64,000 bases of DNA from Arthrobacter globiformis (GTDB taxonomy: Bacteria; Actinomycetota; Actinomycetes; Actinomycetales; Micrococcaceae), in assembly GCF_030817195.1 (NCBI RefSeq), contig NZ_JAUSYZ010000001.1, positions 3,720,001 through 3,784,000 of the forward strand, given 5' to 3'. Made by a program: the position numbers and the translations under genes. Position 1 is the first letter of the stretch. Each line of letters starts with the position of its first letter. The notes beneath the pieces were generated by a model. It worked only from the letters and a program-made list of their open reading frames with translations, did not search any database and was not told where the DNA came from. This document shows positions 26,286 through 34,930 of this stretch, in pieces.

Positions 26286-27389
26286 TCAGAAAGAACGGCG
26301 CGGCACGGCCCGTTCATACTGCGGCACCCAGCGCAGGTTGTGGCCGAGTTCAAACGCGGCCCGGAGCCACCAGTGCGGATCCCGCAGTGCCGCCCGGGCG
26401 ATAAACACGCCGTCGGCCTGTCCGGTAGCCACCACATGCTCCGCCTGGTCCGGGGACGTCAGCAGCCCCACGGTGCCGGTGGCGACTCCTGTTTCGCGGC
26501 GGATCCGGGCTGCGAATTCCGTCTGGTAGCCCGGTCCCGGCTGGATCTGTTGGTGTGCCACGGCCCCGCCGCTGGACACGTCGACGAGGTCCACGCCCCG
26601 CTCGGCGGCCTGCGCGGCCAGGCTGACCGAGTCCTCGACGCTGATTCCGCCCTCTGCCCAGTCGGTTGCCGAAATGCGAAGCAGCAGCGGCATGGACTCC
26701 GGGATGACGCGGCGGACAGCGTCGATGACGGCCAGGGTCAACCGGTTCCGCCCCTCCGCATTGCCGCCCCAGGAGTCAGTGCGGTCGTTGATCAGGGGGC
26801 TTTGAAACTGGTGAAGGAGATATCCGTGGGCACCGTGCAGTTCGATGGTGTCGAAGCCGATGTCCACGGCACGGGACGCTGCGGCGGCAAAGTCGGCGAT
26901 GACGCCCTGGATGTCATCCTCCGTCATGGCGGCGGGCGGCGCGTAGCCGTCGAAGGCCTGGGCGCCCGGACCCACAGTCTCCCAGCCGCCGTCGGACGCC
27001 GGAACCGATCCGCTCCGGCCGGAGAACGGCCAGTACGTGGATGCTTTGCGTCCTGCATGGGCGAGCTGCGCACCGATCTTGGTGTCGGCGACACCGTGGC
27101 GGTGCACGAAGCGGACGATCCGCTCCCAGCCCAGCGCCTGCTCGTCGTTGTACAGCCCCGCGTCCCGCGGACTGATGCGCCCCTCGGCATTCACTGCCGC
27201 AGCCTCGGTCAGGATGAGGGCTGCTCCCCCGGCGGCGAACGACCCCAGGTGCATGAGGTGCCAGTCGTTGGGCACCCCGGGGGCTCCGTCTGGTTCACAG
27301 CTGTACTGGCACATCGGCGAAACCCAGCCGCGGTGCTGCAGTTCCAGGGACCGCAGCTTCAGGGGCTGGAACAGCGCGGGCACCGCCAC
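26286..27389 (-). CDS. NADH:flavin oxidoreductase, YqjM-like old yellow enzyme
   Basis: A 367-residue TIM-barrel FMN enzyme that reduces activated C=C bonds with NAD(P)H. The N-terminal VSPMCQYSCEPDG has the Cys characteristic of the thermophilic-like YqjM class. AHAGRKAS and ELHGAHGYLLHQFQSPLIND are the substrate and FMN-site segments, and TVGLLTSPDQAE with DGVFIARAALRDP completes the barrel. The GTG start overlaps the stop of the upstream YbbN-like gene by 1 nt (TAGTG), so it is co-translated. The physiological substrate is unknown. Confidence 0.93.
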   Translation of the reverse strand: MAVPALFQPLKLRSLELQHRGWVSPMCQYSCEPDGAPGVPNDWHLMHLGSFAAGGAALILTEAAAVNAEGRISPRDAGLYNDEQALGWERIVRFVHRHGVADTKIGAQLAHAGRKASTYWPFSGRSGSVPASDGGWETVGPGAQAFDGYAPPAAMTEDDIQGVIADFAAAASRAVDIGFDTIELHGAHGYLLHQFQSPLINDRTDSWGGNAEGRNRLTLAVIDAVRRVIPESMPLLLRISATDWAEGGISVEDSVSLAAQAAERGVDLVDVSSGGAVAHQQIQPGPGYQTEFAARIRRETGVATGTVGLLTSPDQAEHVVATGQADGVFIARAALRDPHWWLRAAFELGHNLRWVPQYERAVPRRSF

Positions 27390-28372
27390 TAAAACAGCAC
27401 CCGTGCCAGGGCCTGGCGGGCCTTGCCCACGCGTTCGTCCGTGGTCCCGACAACTTCGAACAGCTCGAGCAGGCGCACGCGGGCGGTCTCGCGTTCCGGC
27501 CCGAAGTTCCTGCCAATGAACGCGACCACACGGTTCAGGGCATCCTCCACGTGGCCGCCGGCGAGATCCAGGTCGGCCACGCCCAGCTGGGCCGTGAGGT
27601 TGTCGGGTTCATCCGCGGCGAGCTGGCGCAGGGCCTCGCCCTCGGGTCCGGAAAGGCTCTGCAGGCGTTCCATGAGCTCCACCTGCGCCAGGCCCGCCTT
27701 GGCCTCGGCGTCCGCCGGCATCTCGGCAAGCGCCTGCCGGTAGGCAGCGGCCGCAGCGGCGTAGTCGCCCTCTTCAATGGCGTCGAAGGCCTTCTGGTGA
27801 AGCGGTGGCAGAGGAGCCGGGGCGGGTTCTTCAGTTGAACCTGCGCCGCCTCCGACGTTGCCGGTCACCCCGTTGGCGGCGGCAACCGTCAGCAGTTCGT
27901 CCAGCAGGGGGCGGATCTGCTGCTCGTCCGCGCCACCCTGGAAGAGCGGAACCGGCTGGCCTTTGAGCACGGCGACGGCGGTGGGGACGGCCTGCACCTG
28001 GAAGGCCTGAGCCAGTTGCGGGAACGCTTCGACGTCCGCAGCGGCGAGGACCAGCCGGCCGCCGTAGCTCTGGATGTTCCGGTCAAGCGCATCCAGCACG
28101 CCGGCTGATTCTGGCGAATAGGCGGCCCAGAGGGCAAACACCACAGGCACCTGGGCGGACAGTTCGATAAGGCTCTGGAAGTTTGCCTCGGTGACCTCCA
28201 CCCGGAGGGCGGGTCCGCCGTCGGCCGCCTGGGCCTGTGGGTCGCCGGCCGCGGGGGCATTGTTCGGCGCCGGCGGTGCCGGCCGCTGCTTGAGGGAGGA
28301 GAGGTCGACGGCGCCGCGAAGGTTAAGCTGGCTCGCGGCCGAAGGGACAGGGCGGGAAGCTGGCGAACTCAT
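27389..28372 (-). CDS. Thioredoxin-like/TPR co-chaperone (YbbN/CnoX-like)
   Basis: A 327-residue protein with an N-terminal Ala/Pro-rich linker, a thioredoxin fold at about 70-185, and TPR-like helices at the C-terminus (FDAIEEGDYAAAAAAYRQAL and onward). The thioredoxin active site is degenerate: WAAYSPES has no CxxC, so it cannot act as a dithiol reductase. The family includes YbbN/CnoX holdase proteins. The ATG at 28372 has TAGAGT ending 7 nt before it; an earlier start at 28411 is less likely. It is translationally coupled to the old yellow enzyme gene. Confidence 0.87.
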   Translation of the reverse strand: MSSPASRPVPSAASQLNLRGAVDLSSLKQRPAPPAPNNAPAAGDPQAQAADGGPALRVEVTEANFQSLIELSAQVPVVFALWAAYSPESAGVLDALDRNIQSYGGRLVLAAADVEAFPQLAQAFQVQAVPTAVAVLKGQPVPLFQGGADEQQIRPLLDELLTVAAANGVTGNVGGGAGSTEEPAPAPLPPLHQKAFDAIEEGDYAAAAAAYRQALAEMPADAEAKAGLAQVELMERLQSLSGPEGEALRQLAADEPDNLTAQLGVADLDLAGGHVEDALNRVVAFIGRNFGPERETARVRLLELFEVVGTTDERVGKARQALARVLF

Positions 28373-28379
28373 AGCTCCC

Positions 28380-28385
28380 ACTCTA
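28380..28385 (-). promoter_or_regulatory. -10 element of the ybbN-like gene
   Basis: TAGAGT on the minus strand ends 7 nt before the ATG at 28372. GGGAG in that spacer is an alternative, closely spaced ribosome-binding site. Confidence 0.4.
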
Positions 28386-28453
28386 GCCACAAGAGCGGCC
28401 GCGGTAAGCACCGCGGCCGCTCCAGTGACGGCAGGTTTACGGAAAGCCGTTCC

Positions 28454-30232
28454 CTACTTGAAGCTGGCGCCAACCAGTCCGCGCGTGGCAGCCACGAGCT
28501 TCATCGGATCCTTCGAGTCGGCCGGCGGCACGTACACGGCCACGGACTCGGCGAACTTCAGCACCATGCCGGTGGTGGTTTCCTTGCCGCCGGCGAGGAC
28601 GGCCGCATCGTTGCCGATGGACAGCTTGTCGCCTTCCGCCTTGGGGGTGCCATCGAAGTTGAAGGTCAGGCGGCCGAGGACCAGGGCCCCGCCGTCCTCC
28701 GTGCGGAACACGACAGTGTTCTCCGGCACGACCTTGTGCGTGAACGCGAACTTGCCGTCCACGCCGTCCTTCACAATGTCAGCCTGGTAGGAGAGCGTGT
28801 CCGCGATGTACGGGGAGGACTCCCCTTCCACCAGCTTGCTCTTGAAGGTGGAGTTGGACTTGGTCAGCCGGTCCGCCAGGCCGGCGAGCGCTTCCTGCCC
28901 GCTGTAGAGCAGGCCGGACTTGTCGCCCGCGGCAAGCGACTCGGTGCCGCCGCGTACGATCGCCGGGAATGTGGTGCCGGGCTGCAGCGGCGACGTGCCG
29001 ACGAGCTTGTAGTTCTCGCGCGGGGACTTCTGCACGAGCGTGAGCAGCTGCGGCACAACGTTGCCTTCACCCTGCGTGACGGCCAGGACGGAGCGCGGCC
29101 ATTCGCGCTTGTCCGTGACCACCGTGGTCAGCAGCTTGGTGGAACGTACGGGCATGCGTGCGTCGTAGGAGGCCACACGCGACCTGATCTTGTAGTTCTG
29201 GGTGCGGACCTCAAGTTCCGTCCCGGAAACGCGGGCGGCGAGCTTCTTGGCGTCCTTCGCGGCGTCGCCGGCGTCGGTGGCACTGGCCACCTGTTCCAGG
29301 ATGCGGCGGAACTGGGCGTCCAGAACCACGGGCGTGCCGCCGGCCTCGGGGGCCGCGGACGCGCTCGTGGTGGGTGCCCCGGACGTAGAAGCCGGGGCAG
29401 ACGACGTGCTGGCCTGCGCGGCAGCTGCGCCGCCGGCAAGGACAGCGGCCGTGGTGGCCGCAACCACCACGCTGAGCCGGGCAGAGGAGGACCGTTCGCC
29501 GGCCTTGGCTGCCGCCTTGGCGCGGGCGCGCCGGGCGAAAGGGCTGCCCAGCTTGTCGCTGGCCTTGCCAGCGGACCCGTTGCTTGAGGACCCGCCCTCG
29601 GAGGATCCGCCGTCGCGAGACGCCCCGCCCTTGGGCTTGAGGACCAGCAGTGCCCCGCCGGCAAGGACCAGGAGCCCGCCGAGGACCATGAGCGGCACGG
29701 CCCACGGCATGGAGGTGTCATTGGGGAACGTCATGGAAATGGACGACGGCGCGGGCTTCTTTCCATCTGCTGCGAGCAGCAGGGACCAGTCGCCGTCGGC
29801 CGGGGCGGACCAGGTGTAGTCAAGCTCGCCGCTGGCGTTCTCGGAGCTGACCCAAAGGTCAGAGCCGGCCGGCGACGGCGCGCTGGCTTCGCCGTCGGTG
29901 TGCTTTACCTGCAGCGACTTCCTGTCGTCGGAGATTCCGGTGACCGTGTTGTGGGCGGTCTTGCCCACCCAGGCGTCGACGTCATCCGGGCGTCCTGCCG
30001 CGAGCAGGAAGCTGCCCTCGCCCTTGACCTTGATGCTGACCGTTCCACCTTCGAGGGTGCGCAGCTTCTGGTCGATAACGGTCAGGGGCGCGGCTTCGCC
30101 GGCGGAAGCCGTTGCCGTCACTGTGTCGGCGGGGGCCCAGAAGGTCTTCTGCCCGATGCCGGCCAGCAGTGTCAGGAGGCCGAGCAGCACAAGTGCAACT
30201 GCAGTCTTGAAACGCAAAGGAATACCTATCAT
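28454..30232 (-). CDS. Predicted membrane-anchored protein of unknown function
   Basis: A 592-residue protein I do not recognise. It has an N-terminal membrane segment (TAVALVLLGLLTLLAGIG), an external region of about 160 residues, a second membrane segment (PLMVLGGLLVLAGGALLVL), a Ser/Gly-rich basic linker, a third hydrophobic segment (VVVAATTAAVLAGGAAAA) followed by a Ser/Thr/Ala-rich stalk, and a folded C-terminal domain of about 280 residues. The C-terminal domain probably lies outside the cell. There is no catalytic motif I can name. GGAGGT lies 12 nt before the ATG at 30232. Confidence 0.75.
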   Translation of the reverse strand: MIGIPLRFKTAVALVLLGLLTLLAGIGQKTFWAPADTVTATASAGEAAPLTVIDQKLRTLEGGTVSIKVKGEGSFLLAAGRPDDVDAWVGKTAHNTVTGISDDRKSLQVKHTDGEASAPSPAGSDLWVSSENASGELDYTWSAPADGDWSLLLAADGKKPAPSSISMTFPNDTSMPWAVPLMVLGGLLVLAGGALLVLKPKGGASRDGGSSEGGSSSNGSAGKASDKLGSPFARRARAKAAAKAGERSSSARLSVVVAATTAAVLAGGAAAAQASTSSAPASTSGAPTTSASAAPEAGGTPVVLDAQFRRILEQVASATDAGDAAKDAKKLAARVSGTELEVRTQNYKIRSRVASYDARMPVRSTKLLTTVVTDKREWPRSVLAVTQGEGNVVPQLLTLVQKSPRENYKLVGTSPLQPGTTFPAIVRGGTESLAAGDKSGLLYSGQEALAGLADRLTKSNSTFKSKLVEGESSPYIADTLSYQADIVKDGVDGKFAFTHKVVPENTVVFRTEDGGALVLGRLTFNFDGTPKAEGDKLSIGNDAAVLAGGKETTTGMVLKFAESVAVYVPPADSKDPMKLVAATRGLVGASFK

Positions 30233-30424
30233 CAGCGGGGGTTTACCTCCAATAGTAACCGTTTTGTTACCAATAGGCCGGATCGGGGGGTTCAGGAGCC
30301 TGGCCGGCACCCCGGGGAAACGCCGCCCGCCCGGCTATTCACAAGGCTGCTGATAGTGTTTGCGATGATCATCACACCAGGCCCGCAGCCGCGGCGCCAC
30401 GGACGGTAAAGGCATCAAAAAGCA

Positions 30425-31783
30425 GTGACTGAACACACGGATCCGTCCATGCGCGGCCCCGAAGATCTGCCCGACGCCGACTCCCCCCAGAGCCCGCCGG
30501 CATCACAGGCCACTGCTGCACACAAGGCGGCAGCAGCCGGCACCGCGCCGCAGCCCACACCGCCGCAGAAGCCCGCAAAGACAAAGGGCCGGCCAGCTGC
30601 CCTGGGCGCGGTCTTGCGGCGCCTTCGCCAGCCAATCCCCGGCGCCCAGCCCAGGCTCCGGTTTGAGTTCCCGCCGGAGCATCCCGACAACGTCGGGGCA
30701 GAGCAACCCGAGGACACCGCACGTTTCGGTTCCCCCGGACCCCGCATCTCGGCCCAGCACCCTCTGTACCTGGGGTTCATGGGCACCGTGGGCGTGGGCC
30801 TGGCCCTCTTGGTCTACTGGATCGGTTCCCACACCACCCAGCTCCTGCTGTGGATCGTGGCCGCCCTGTTCATCGCCCTCGGCCTGGACCCGGTGGTGCG
30901 CTGGCTGGAGGACCGGAAGATTCCCCGGCCCGCCGGCATCCTCGTGTCGGTGTCCGTGCTGATGATCGCCGTGGTCGGCTTCTTTGCCACCCTCATCCCC
31001 ACGATTGTGGAGCAGGTGACCGAGCTGGTGAAGCAGGCCCCGGTGTGGGTGAGGGACTTCATCAACTCCGATTTCTTCCGGACCCTGGACAACCAGTTCG
31101 GCGTCCGCGACCGCATCAGCGAGGAACTGGACAAGTTCGTCAAGAACCCCGAGGCCATGAGCGGCATCTTCGGCGGCGTCCTCGGCTTCGGATCAACGGT
31201 GGCCAACGGCCTCTTCGGCACATTGATCGTGCTGGTGCTCAGCCTGTATTTCCTCGCCGCCCTGCCGGCGATGAAGAAGTGGGGCTACCGGCTGGCGCCG
31301 CGGTCCCGGCGGGCACGCGTCGAGGCGCTGTCCGAGGAGATCACCCGCTCTGTGGGCAACTACGTCATCGGCCAGGCTGTGGTCGCCCTCCTGAATGCCA
31401 CCTTCGCCTTCATCGTGATGTCGATCATCGGCGTGCCGTTCGCCGTGCTGCTGACCTTCGTCGTGGCATTGCTGGCCTTCATTCCGCTGGTGGGCGGACT
31501 GATCGCCGGGGTGGTGGTCATCCTGATCACCCTGACGCTGGGCTGGCAGTCCGCCCTGGCCTACGCCATCTGCTACTTCGCCTACCTGCAGTTCGAGGCG
31601 TACTTCATCTCGCCGCGCATCATGCAGAAGGCCGTGGCAGTGCCTGGCGCCGTCGCCGTCATCTCGGTGATTGCCGGCGGCAGCCTGCTCGGCGTCCTCG
31701 GGGCACTCATTGCCATCCCGACGGCGGCTGCCACCCTGCTGCTCATCAAGGAGATCTACATCGTCCGCCAGGACAAGCACTAG
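30425..31783 (+). CDS. AI-2E family transporter (TqsA/PerM-like)
   Basis: A 452-residue membrane protein. About 115 hydrophilic Pro/Ala-rich residues precede seven to eight hydrophobic segments. The pattern VVRWLEDRKIPRPAGI, the soluble loop, GQAVVALLNATFAFIVMSII, LLAFIPLVGGLIAG and SPRIMQKAVAVPG are typical of the family. Members move AI-2 or other small solutes, or act as Na/H antiporters; the role here is unknown. The GTG at 30425 is weakly supported, and the ATG at 30449 is an alternative. Confidence 0.88.
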   Translation: MTEHTDPSMRGPEDLPDADSPQSPPASQATAAHKAAAAGTAPQPTPPQKPAKTKGRPAALGAVLRRLRQPIPGAQPRLRFEFPPEHPDNVGAEQPEDTARFGSPGPRISAQHPLYLGFMGTVGVGLALLVYWIGSHTTQLLLWIVAALFIALGLDPVVRWLEDRKIPRPAGILVSVSVLMIAVVGFFATLIPTIVEQVTELVKQAPVWVRDFINSDFFRTLDNQFGVRDRISEELDKFVKNPEAMSGIFGGVLGFGSTVANGLFGTLIVLVLSLYFLAALPAMKKWGYRLAPRSRRARVEALSEEITRSVGNYVIGQAVVALLNATFAFIVMSIIGVPFAVLLTFVVALLAFIPLVGGLIAGVVVILITLTLGWQSALAYAICYFAYLQFEAYFISPRIMQKAVAVPGAVAVISVIAGGSLLGVLGALIAIPTAAATLLLIKEIYIVRQDKH

Positions 31784-31819
31784 GTACAGACAAGCACCAG
31801 GCACAGGCAGGTACTAGCC

Positions 31820-32620
31820 TTAGACGGCGGCGGTCGCCACCGGGCCTTCCCACTCCTGCGGGAGGCCTGCGGCTCCTGAGCCGTCGGGCGTCACGTCGTC
31901 AACGATCTCATTCAGCACCCGGGCGGCCTGCTTCTCCCCCACCCAGAGGTGCTTGGCGCCGTCGACCCCCACCACCCTGGCCTGCGGCACAAGGCCGAAC
32001 CGCGCCTCGGCGGCGGCGGGCCGGAGGTAGTCATCGTGCTCGGGCACCAGGACCGTCAGCGGCTTGCCGGCGTCCGCCCACTGCCGCAGGTGCTCGTCGG
32101 TGGCACGGTGCAGCGGCGGGGACAGCAGCACGGCGCCCTCCACCTGGGAGGCCACCGGTTCCACGGCGCCGTACATGAGCGCGAGTTCGGTGCCGAAGGA
32201 CCAGCCCACGAGCCAGCGGTTGGGCAGCCCCCGTTCGACGGCGAATCGCACCGCCGCCTCCACGTCGTACCGCTCGCCGATGCCTTCTTCAAACGCTCCG
32301 TCACTGGTTCCGCGCGGCGAGGACGTGCCCCGGGTGTTGAAGCGCAGTACGGCCACGCCTGCCAGCGCCGGCAGCCGGTAGGACGCCTTGCGGTACACGT
32401 GGGAATCCATGAAGCCGCCGTGCGTGGGCAGCGGGTGGAGGGTGATCAGCGTGGCAGTGACCGGACCCGATTCCGGCAGCGCCAGTTCGCCCACCAGCGT
32501 GTGGCCGTCCTCCGTACGGATTTCGATGTTCTCGCGCCGGGCGGGCAGCACCGTGGAGGCGCGGATCGCGGTGGCTGCTGATGGCTGGCTGAAAACGTAC
32601 GACGCCGGGTCAAAAGTCAT
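31820..32620 (-). CDS. Alpha/beta hydrolase
   Basis: A 266-residue alpha/beta hydrolase. The nucleophile elbow is GWSFG; a Gly-rich HPLPTHGG loop forms the oxyanion region; LVPEHDDYLRP likely supplies the acid and DGAKHLWVG the catalytic His. It resembles the dienelactone-hydrolase-like serine hydrolases of actinobacteria. The substrate is unknown. TAAGCT (32628-32633) ends 7 nt before the ATG at 32620, which fixes the start over the upstream ATG at 32659. Confidence 0.85.
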   Translation of the reverse strand: MTFDPASYVFSQPSAATAIRASTVLPARRENIEIRTEDGHTLVGELALPESGPVTATLITLHPLPTHGGFMDSHVYRKASYRLPALAGVAVLRFNTRGTSSPRGTSDGAFEEGIGERYDVEAAVRFAVERGLPNRWLVGWSFGTELALMYGAVEPVASQVEGAVLLSPPLHRATDEHLRQWADAGKPLTVLVPEHDDYLRPAAAEARFGLVPQARVVGVDGAKHLWVGEKQAARVLNEIVDDVTPDGSGAAGLPQEWEGPVATAAV

Positions 32621-32627
32621 GCGCACC

Positions 32628-32633
32628 AGCTTA
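32628..32633 (-). promoter_or_regulatory. -10 element of the alpha/beta hydrolase gene
   Basis: TAAGCT on the minus strand, 7 nt before the ATG at 32620: a leaderless-type promoter. Confidence 0.45.
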
Positions 32634-32672
32634 GCTTCCGGCCGGGTTGCCCCCGGCACGGGTCACCTAACG

Positions 32673-33029
32673 TTACCGGTACCGGAAGTTGCGGGACGTC
32701 CAGCAGTTGGTGTGCCAGTGGCGCCGCTCGGCCAGCCCCGCGGCAGCTCCGAACAGGTGATCGTCCGCCCAGACCACAAGGTGGGCGATCCCGGGCAGCA
32801 CAGCGGTGGAGCAGCCCGGGCAGATGTATTTCTTTTCGGCGTTGCGGGCCGTCATGGTCCGCACCATCCAGTCGCCGTCCGGCGCAGTTTCCCGGCGGGC
32901 GAATCCCGCGCGGGCCCGCTCCAGGTCAAGTTCCGGCGCGGGACCTGCGCCGTGCTTTCCTCCGCCCTGGGCATTGCCGGCCGCACCGCGCCCGGATTTG
33001 GCGCGGCGGGGACGGTTGGAGCGGGGCAT
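32673..33029 (-). CDS. Small Cys/His-rich protein of unknown function
   Basis: A 118-residue protein with a basic N-terminus (MPRSNRPRRAKSG) and a C-terminal Cys/His module: YICPGCSTAV, then a His in AHLVVW, then RRHWHTNCW. The CxxC pair with later His and Cys residues suggests a structural zinc site like those of HNH-type folds. Similar actinobacterial proteins are often labelled 'ATP/GTP-binding', but I see no P-loop. It lies next to nucS in divergent orientation; no function can be assigned. Confidence 0.75.
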   Translation of the reverse strand: MPRSNRPRRAKSGRGAAGNAQGGGKHGAGPAPELDLERARAGFARRETAPDGDWMVRTMTARNAEKKYICPGCSTAVLPGIAHLVVWADDHLFGAAAGLAERRHWHTNCWTSRNFRYR

Positions 33030-33112
33030 GCCTCCATTTCTGCCTTAGCCGGTGGCCCTGCCCTGCCCTGCATGACACCGGGCTACTGCACGTTGGGGTT
33101 CTGCGGAGAAGG

Positions 33113-33118
33113 TATGGT
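33113..33118 (+). promoter_or_regulatory. -10 element of nucS
   Basis: TATGGT ends 7 nt before the GTG at 33126, consistent with a leaderless nucS mRNA. Confidence 0.5.
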
Positions 33119-33125
33119 GTAGGGC

Positions 33126-33821
33126 GTGCGTCTCGTCATAGCCCGTTGCTCCGTTGATTATGTTGGCCGGCTCAAAGCCCATCTCCCCCTCGCCACCCGG
33201 CTCCTGCTGGTGAAGGCCGACGGTTCCGTGCTGGTGCACTCCGACGGCGGCTCCTACAAGCCCCTGAACTGGATGAGCCCGCCCGCCGTTCTGCGCGTCA
33301 CCTCCCCGGAGGACGCCGACGTCGAAGTTGGCGTCGTCGAGCAGTGGACCGTGCAGTCGGCCAAGACGGACGACAGGCTCATCATCAACATCCATGAGCA
33401 GATCCACGACAGCTCCCATGAACTGGGACACGACCCCGGCCTGATCAAGGACGGCGTCGAGGCCGACCTGCAGCGGCTCCTCGCCGACCAGATCGAAACC
33501 CTCGGCGAGGGGTTCTCACTGATCCGGCGGGAGTACTTCACCGCCATCGGGCCCGTGGACATCCTTGCCCGGGATGCCGGCGGCGCCACGGTGGCCATTG
33601 AACTGAAGCGCCGCGGCGACATCGACGGCGTGGAGCAGCTGACGCGGTATCTTGAACTGCTGAACCGGGATCCGCTGCTGGCGCCGGTGCGAGGCATATT
33701 CGCCGCCCAGCAAATCAAGCCGCAGGCCAGAGTGCTCGCGACGGACCGCGGCATTGACTGCGTGACCCTGGATTACGACGCGATGCGGGGCGTTGACGAC
33801 ATCGAATCCCGGCTTTTCTGA
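33126..33821 (+). CDS. nucS: Mismatch-specific endonuclease NucS (EndoMS)
   Basis: A 231-residue homologue of NucS, which cuts both strands at certain mismatches and forms the MutS/MutL-independent mismatch repair of actinobacteria and archaea. The N-terminal DNA-binding domain starts RLVIARCSVDYVGRLKAHLP. The C-terminal RecB-like nuclease domain has GPVDILARD and VAIELKRRGDIDGVEQLTRY, with the Asp and Glu-x-Lys catalytic residues intact. Interaction with the sliding clamp is known for the family. The GTG start is leaderless-type. Confidence 0.95.
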   Translation: MRLVIARCSVDYVGRLKAHLPLATRLLLVKADGSVLVHSDGGSYKPLNWMSPPAVLRVTSPEDADVEVGVVEQWTVQSAKTDDRLIINIHEQIHDSSHELGHDPGLIKDGVEADLQRLLADQIETLGEGFSLIRREYFTAIGPVDILARDAGGATVAIELKRRGDIDGVEQLTRYLELLNRDPLLAPVRGIFAAQQIKPQARVLATDRGIDCVTLDYDAMRGVDDIESRLF

Positions 33822-33939
33822 CTGGACGGGTCCGTAGCCATGGGGTGATCAGGCGTTTACTCCGGATTTGCCCAAAATTTGCCGGAATTCGCGTTTTGCC
33901 CGTTGACCAGACGGTTTGCCCATGAAATTCTTGTATCAG

Positions 33940-34106
33940 TCTTTGTGTAGGTGTTTTTCATGCTCGCAAGACATGTTGCGAGCGCGAAGCTCCTGCAACG
34001 CAATTCCGGTTATATCGGGGGTGCAGGCCAGGATTCTTCTCGCGGAGTAACCAAGACCAGTACGAGGTGTGCTGGCCTTAAAAAGTTCCATACTGAGGAG
34101 AAATAA
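33940..34106 (+). promoter_or_regulatory. Structured 5' leader of the cold-shock gene
   Basis: The 285 bp before the cold-shock gene hold two inverted repeats. GCTCGCAA (33962-33969) pairs perfectly with TTGCGAGC (33976-33983). AGGCCAG (34025-34031) pairs with CTGGCCT (34072-34078) just before the ribosome-binding site GAGGAG. Long leaders that refold with temperature are known for cspA-type mRNAs. The promoter itself is not clear. Confidence 0.45.
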
Positions 34107-34310
34107 ATGGCACAGGGAACCGTCAAGTGGTTCAACGCTGAAAAGGGCTTCGGCTTCATCACCCCGGACGACTCCGATGGCGATGTCTTCGTTCACTACT
34201 CCGAGATCCAGACCGGCGGGTTCAAGACCCTCGACGAGAACCAGCGCGTTCAGTTCGAAATCGGCCAGGGCGCCAAGGGCCCCCAGGCTACGGGCGTAAC
34301 CGTCGTCTAA
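34107..34310 (+). CDS. cspA: Cold-shock protein (CspA family)
   Basis: A 67-residue single-domain RNA/DNA chaperone. It opens GTVKWFNAEKGFGFI, containing RNP1, and continues with VFVHYSEI, containing RNP2. GAGGAGAAATAA precedes the ATG, one of the strongest ribosome-binding sites in the window, in contrast with its leaderless neighbours. A terminator follows 13 bp after the stop codon. Confidence 0.96.
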   Translation: MAQGTVKWFNAEKGFGFITPDDSDGDVFVHYSEIQTGGFKTLDENQRVQFEIGQGAKGPQATGVTVV

Positions 34311-34323
34311 TTAGTTCCAAAAC

Positions 34324-34365
34324 AAATGATCCTCGGCATTCGTGCCGGGGATCATTTTTGTGTCA
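34324..34365 (+). terminator. Rho-independent terminator after the cold-shock gene
   Basis: Stem AAATGATCCTCGGCA (34324-34338), loop TTCG, and TGCCGGGGATCATTT, 15 bp with one T-G wobble, ending in a T-rich tract (TTTTTG). It also faces the convergent DUF2550 gene. Confidence 0.88.
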
Positions 34366-34395
34366 CTAATATTTTCAGATCCTGAAACATTCACG

Positions 34396-34459
34396 GCGGC
34401 CTATTGGCTTAGGGCCGTACTGGCGCCGCGGCCTATTGGCTTAGGGCCGTATTGGCCCC
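34396..34459. repeat. Two tandem 32-bp repeats between cspA and the DUF2550 gene
   Basis: Copies at 34396-34427 and 34428-34459 share GCGGCCTATTGGCTTAGGGC and nearly all following bases. Each can fold back through GGCC...GGCC. They lie between two convergent genes. Confidence 0.8.
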
Positions 34460-34488
34460 ATGTTGGCCCGGGCCGGTGGCGGGAGCCC

Positions 34489-34920
34489 TCAGCGCCAGGT
34501 CCCCACTCCGATGACCGGCCCGGCTTCCAGCCACGAGGACAAGCCTGTGTAGGCGTCGAACTTCATGGCCAGGAAGACGTCCTGGCCCTCGTAGCGGAGC
34601 TCCACGATCACGACGTCGGGCTGCACCTTGACCAGCTCCGCCTCCGTGGGCTGGCGCCGGCCCAGCAGCTCAAGCGAGCTCCGTTTGAAGCGGTGGCGGG
34701 GCCGGACGCTCAGCGACAGGAGTTTGAACCACTCAAGTTCATTGTCCTGATAACGACAAACCCCCATCCGCCAGCTTTTTCCAGCCGTACGAATGGAGGC
34801 GTCCACCGTGCCCAGGGCGCGCCGCAGGTTGAAGCGGCGCACCCCAAACAGGCACAGCGTAAAAATCAGCACCGCAAACACGGTTGCTATGGCGATGAAC
34901 GGAAAGGAAGAAACGTCCAT
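34489..34920 (-). CDS. DUF2550 family membrane protein
   Basis: A 143-residue protein with one N-terminal membrane anchor (FPFIAIATVFAVLIFTLCLF) and a cytoplasmic domain of about 110 residues containing WRMGVCRYQDNELEWFKLLS. The family lies directly after atpC in many actinobacteria, as here (10 bp after atpC), and is of unknown function. The ATG at 34920 is chosen over a frame that opens inside atpC. Confidence 0.87.
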   Translation of the reverse strand: MDVSSFPFIAIATVFAVLIFTLCLFGVRRFNLRRALGTVDASIRTAGKSWRMGVCRYQDNELEWFKLLSLSVRPRHRFKRSSLELLGRRQPTEAELVKVQPDVVIVELRYEGQDVFLAMKFDAYTGLSSWLEAGPVIGVGTWR

Positions 34921-34930
34921 CAGGGTTGTG

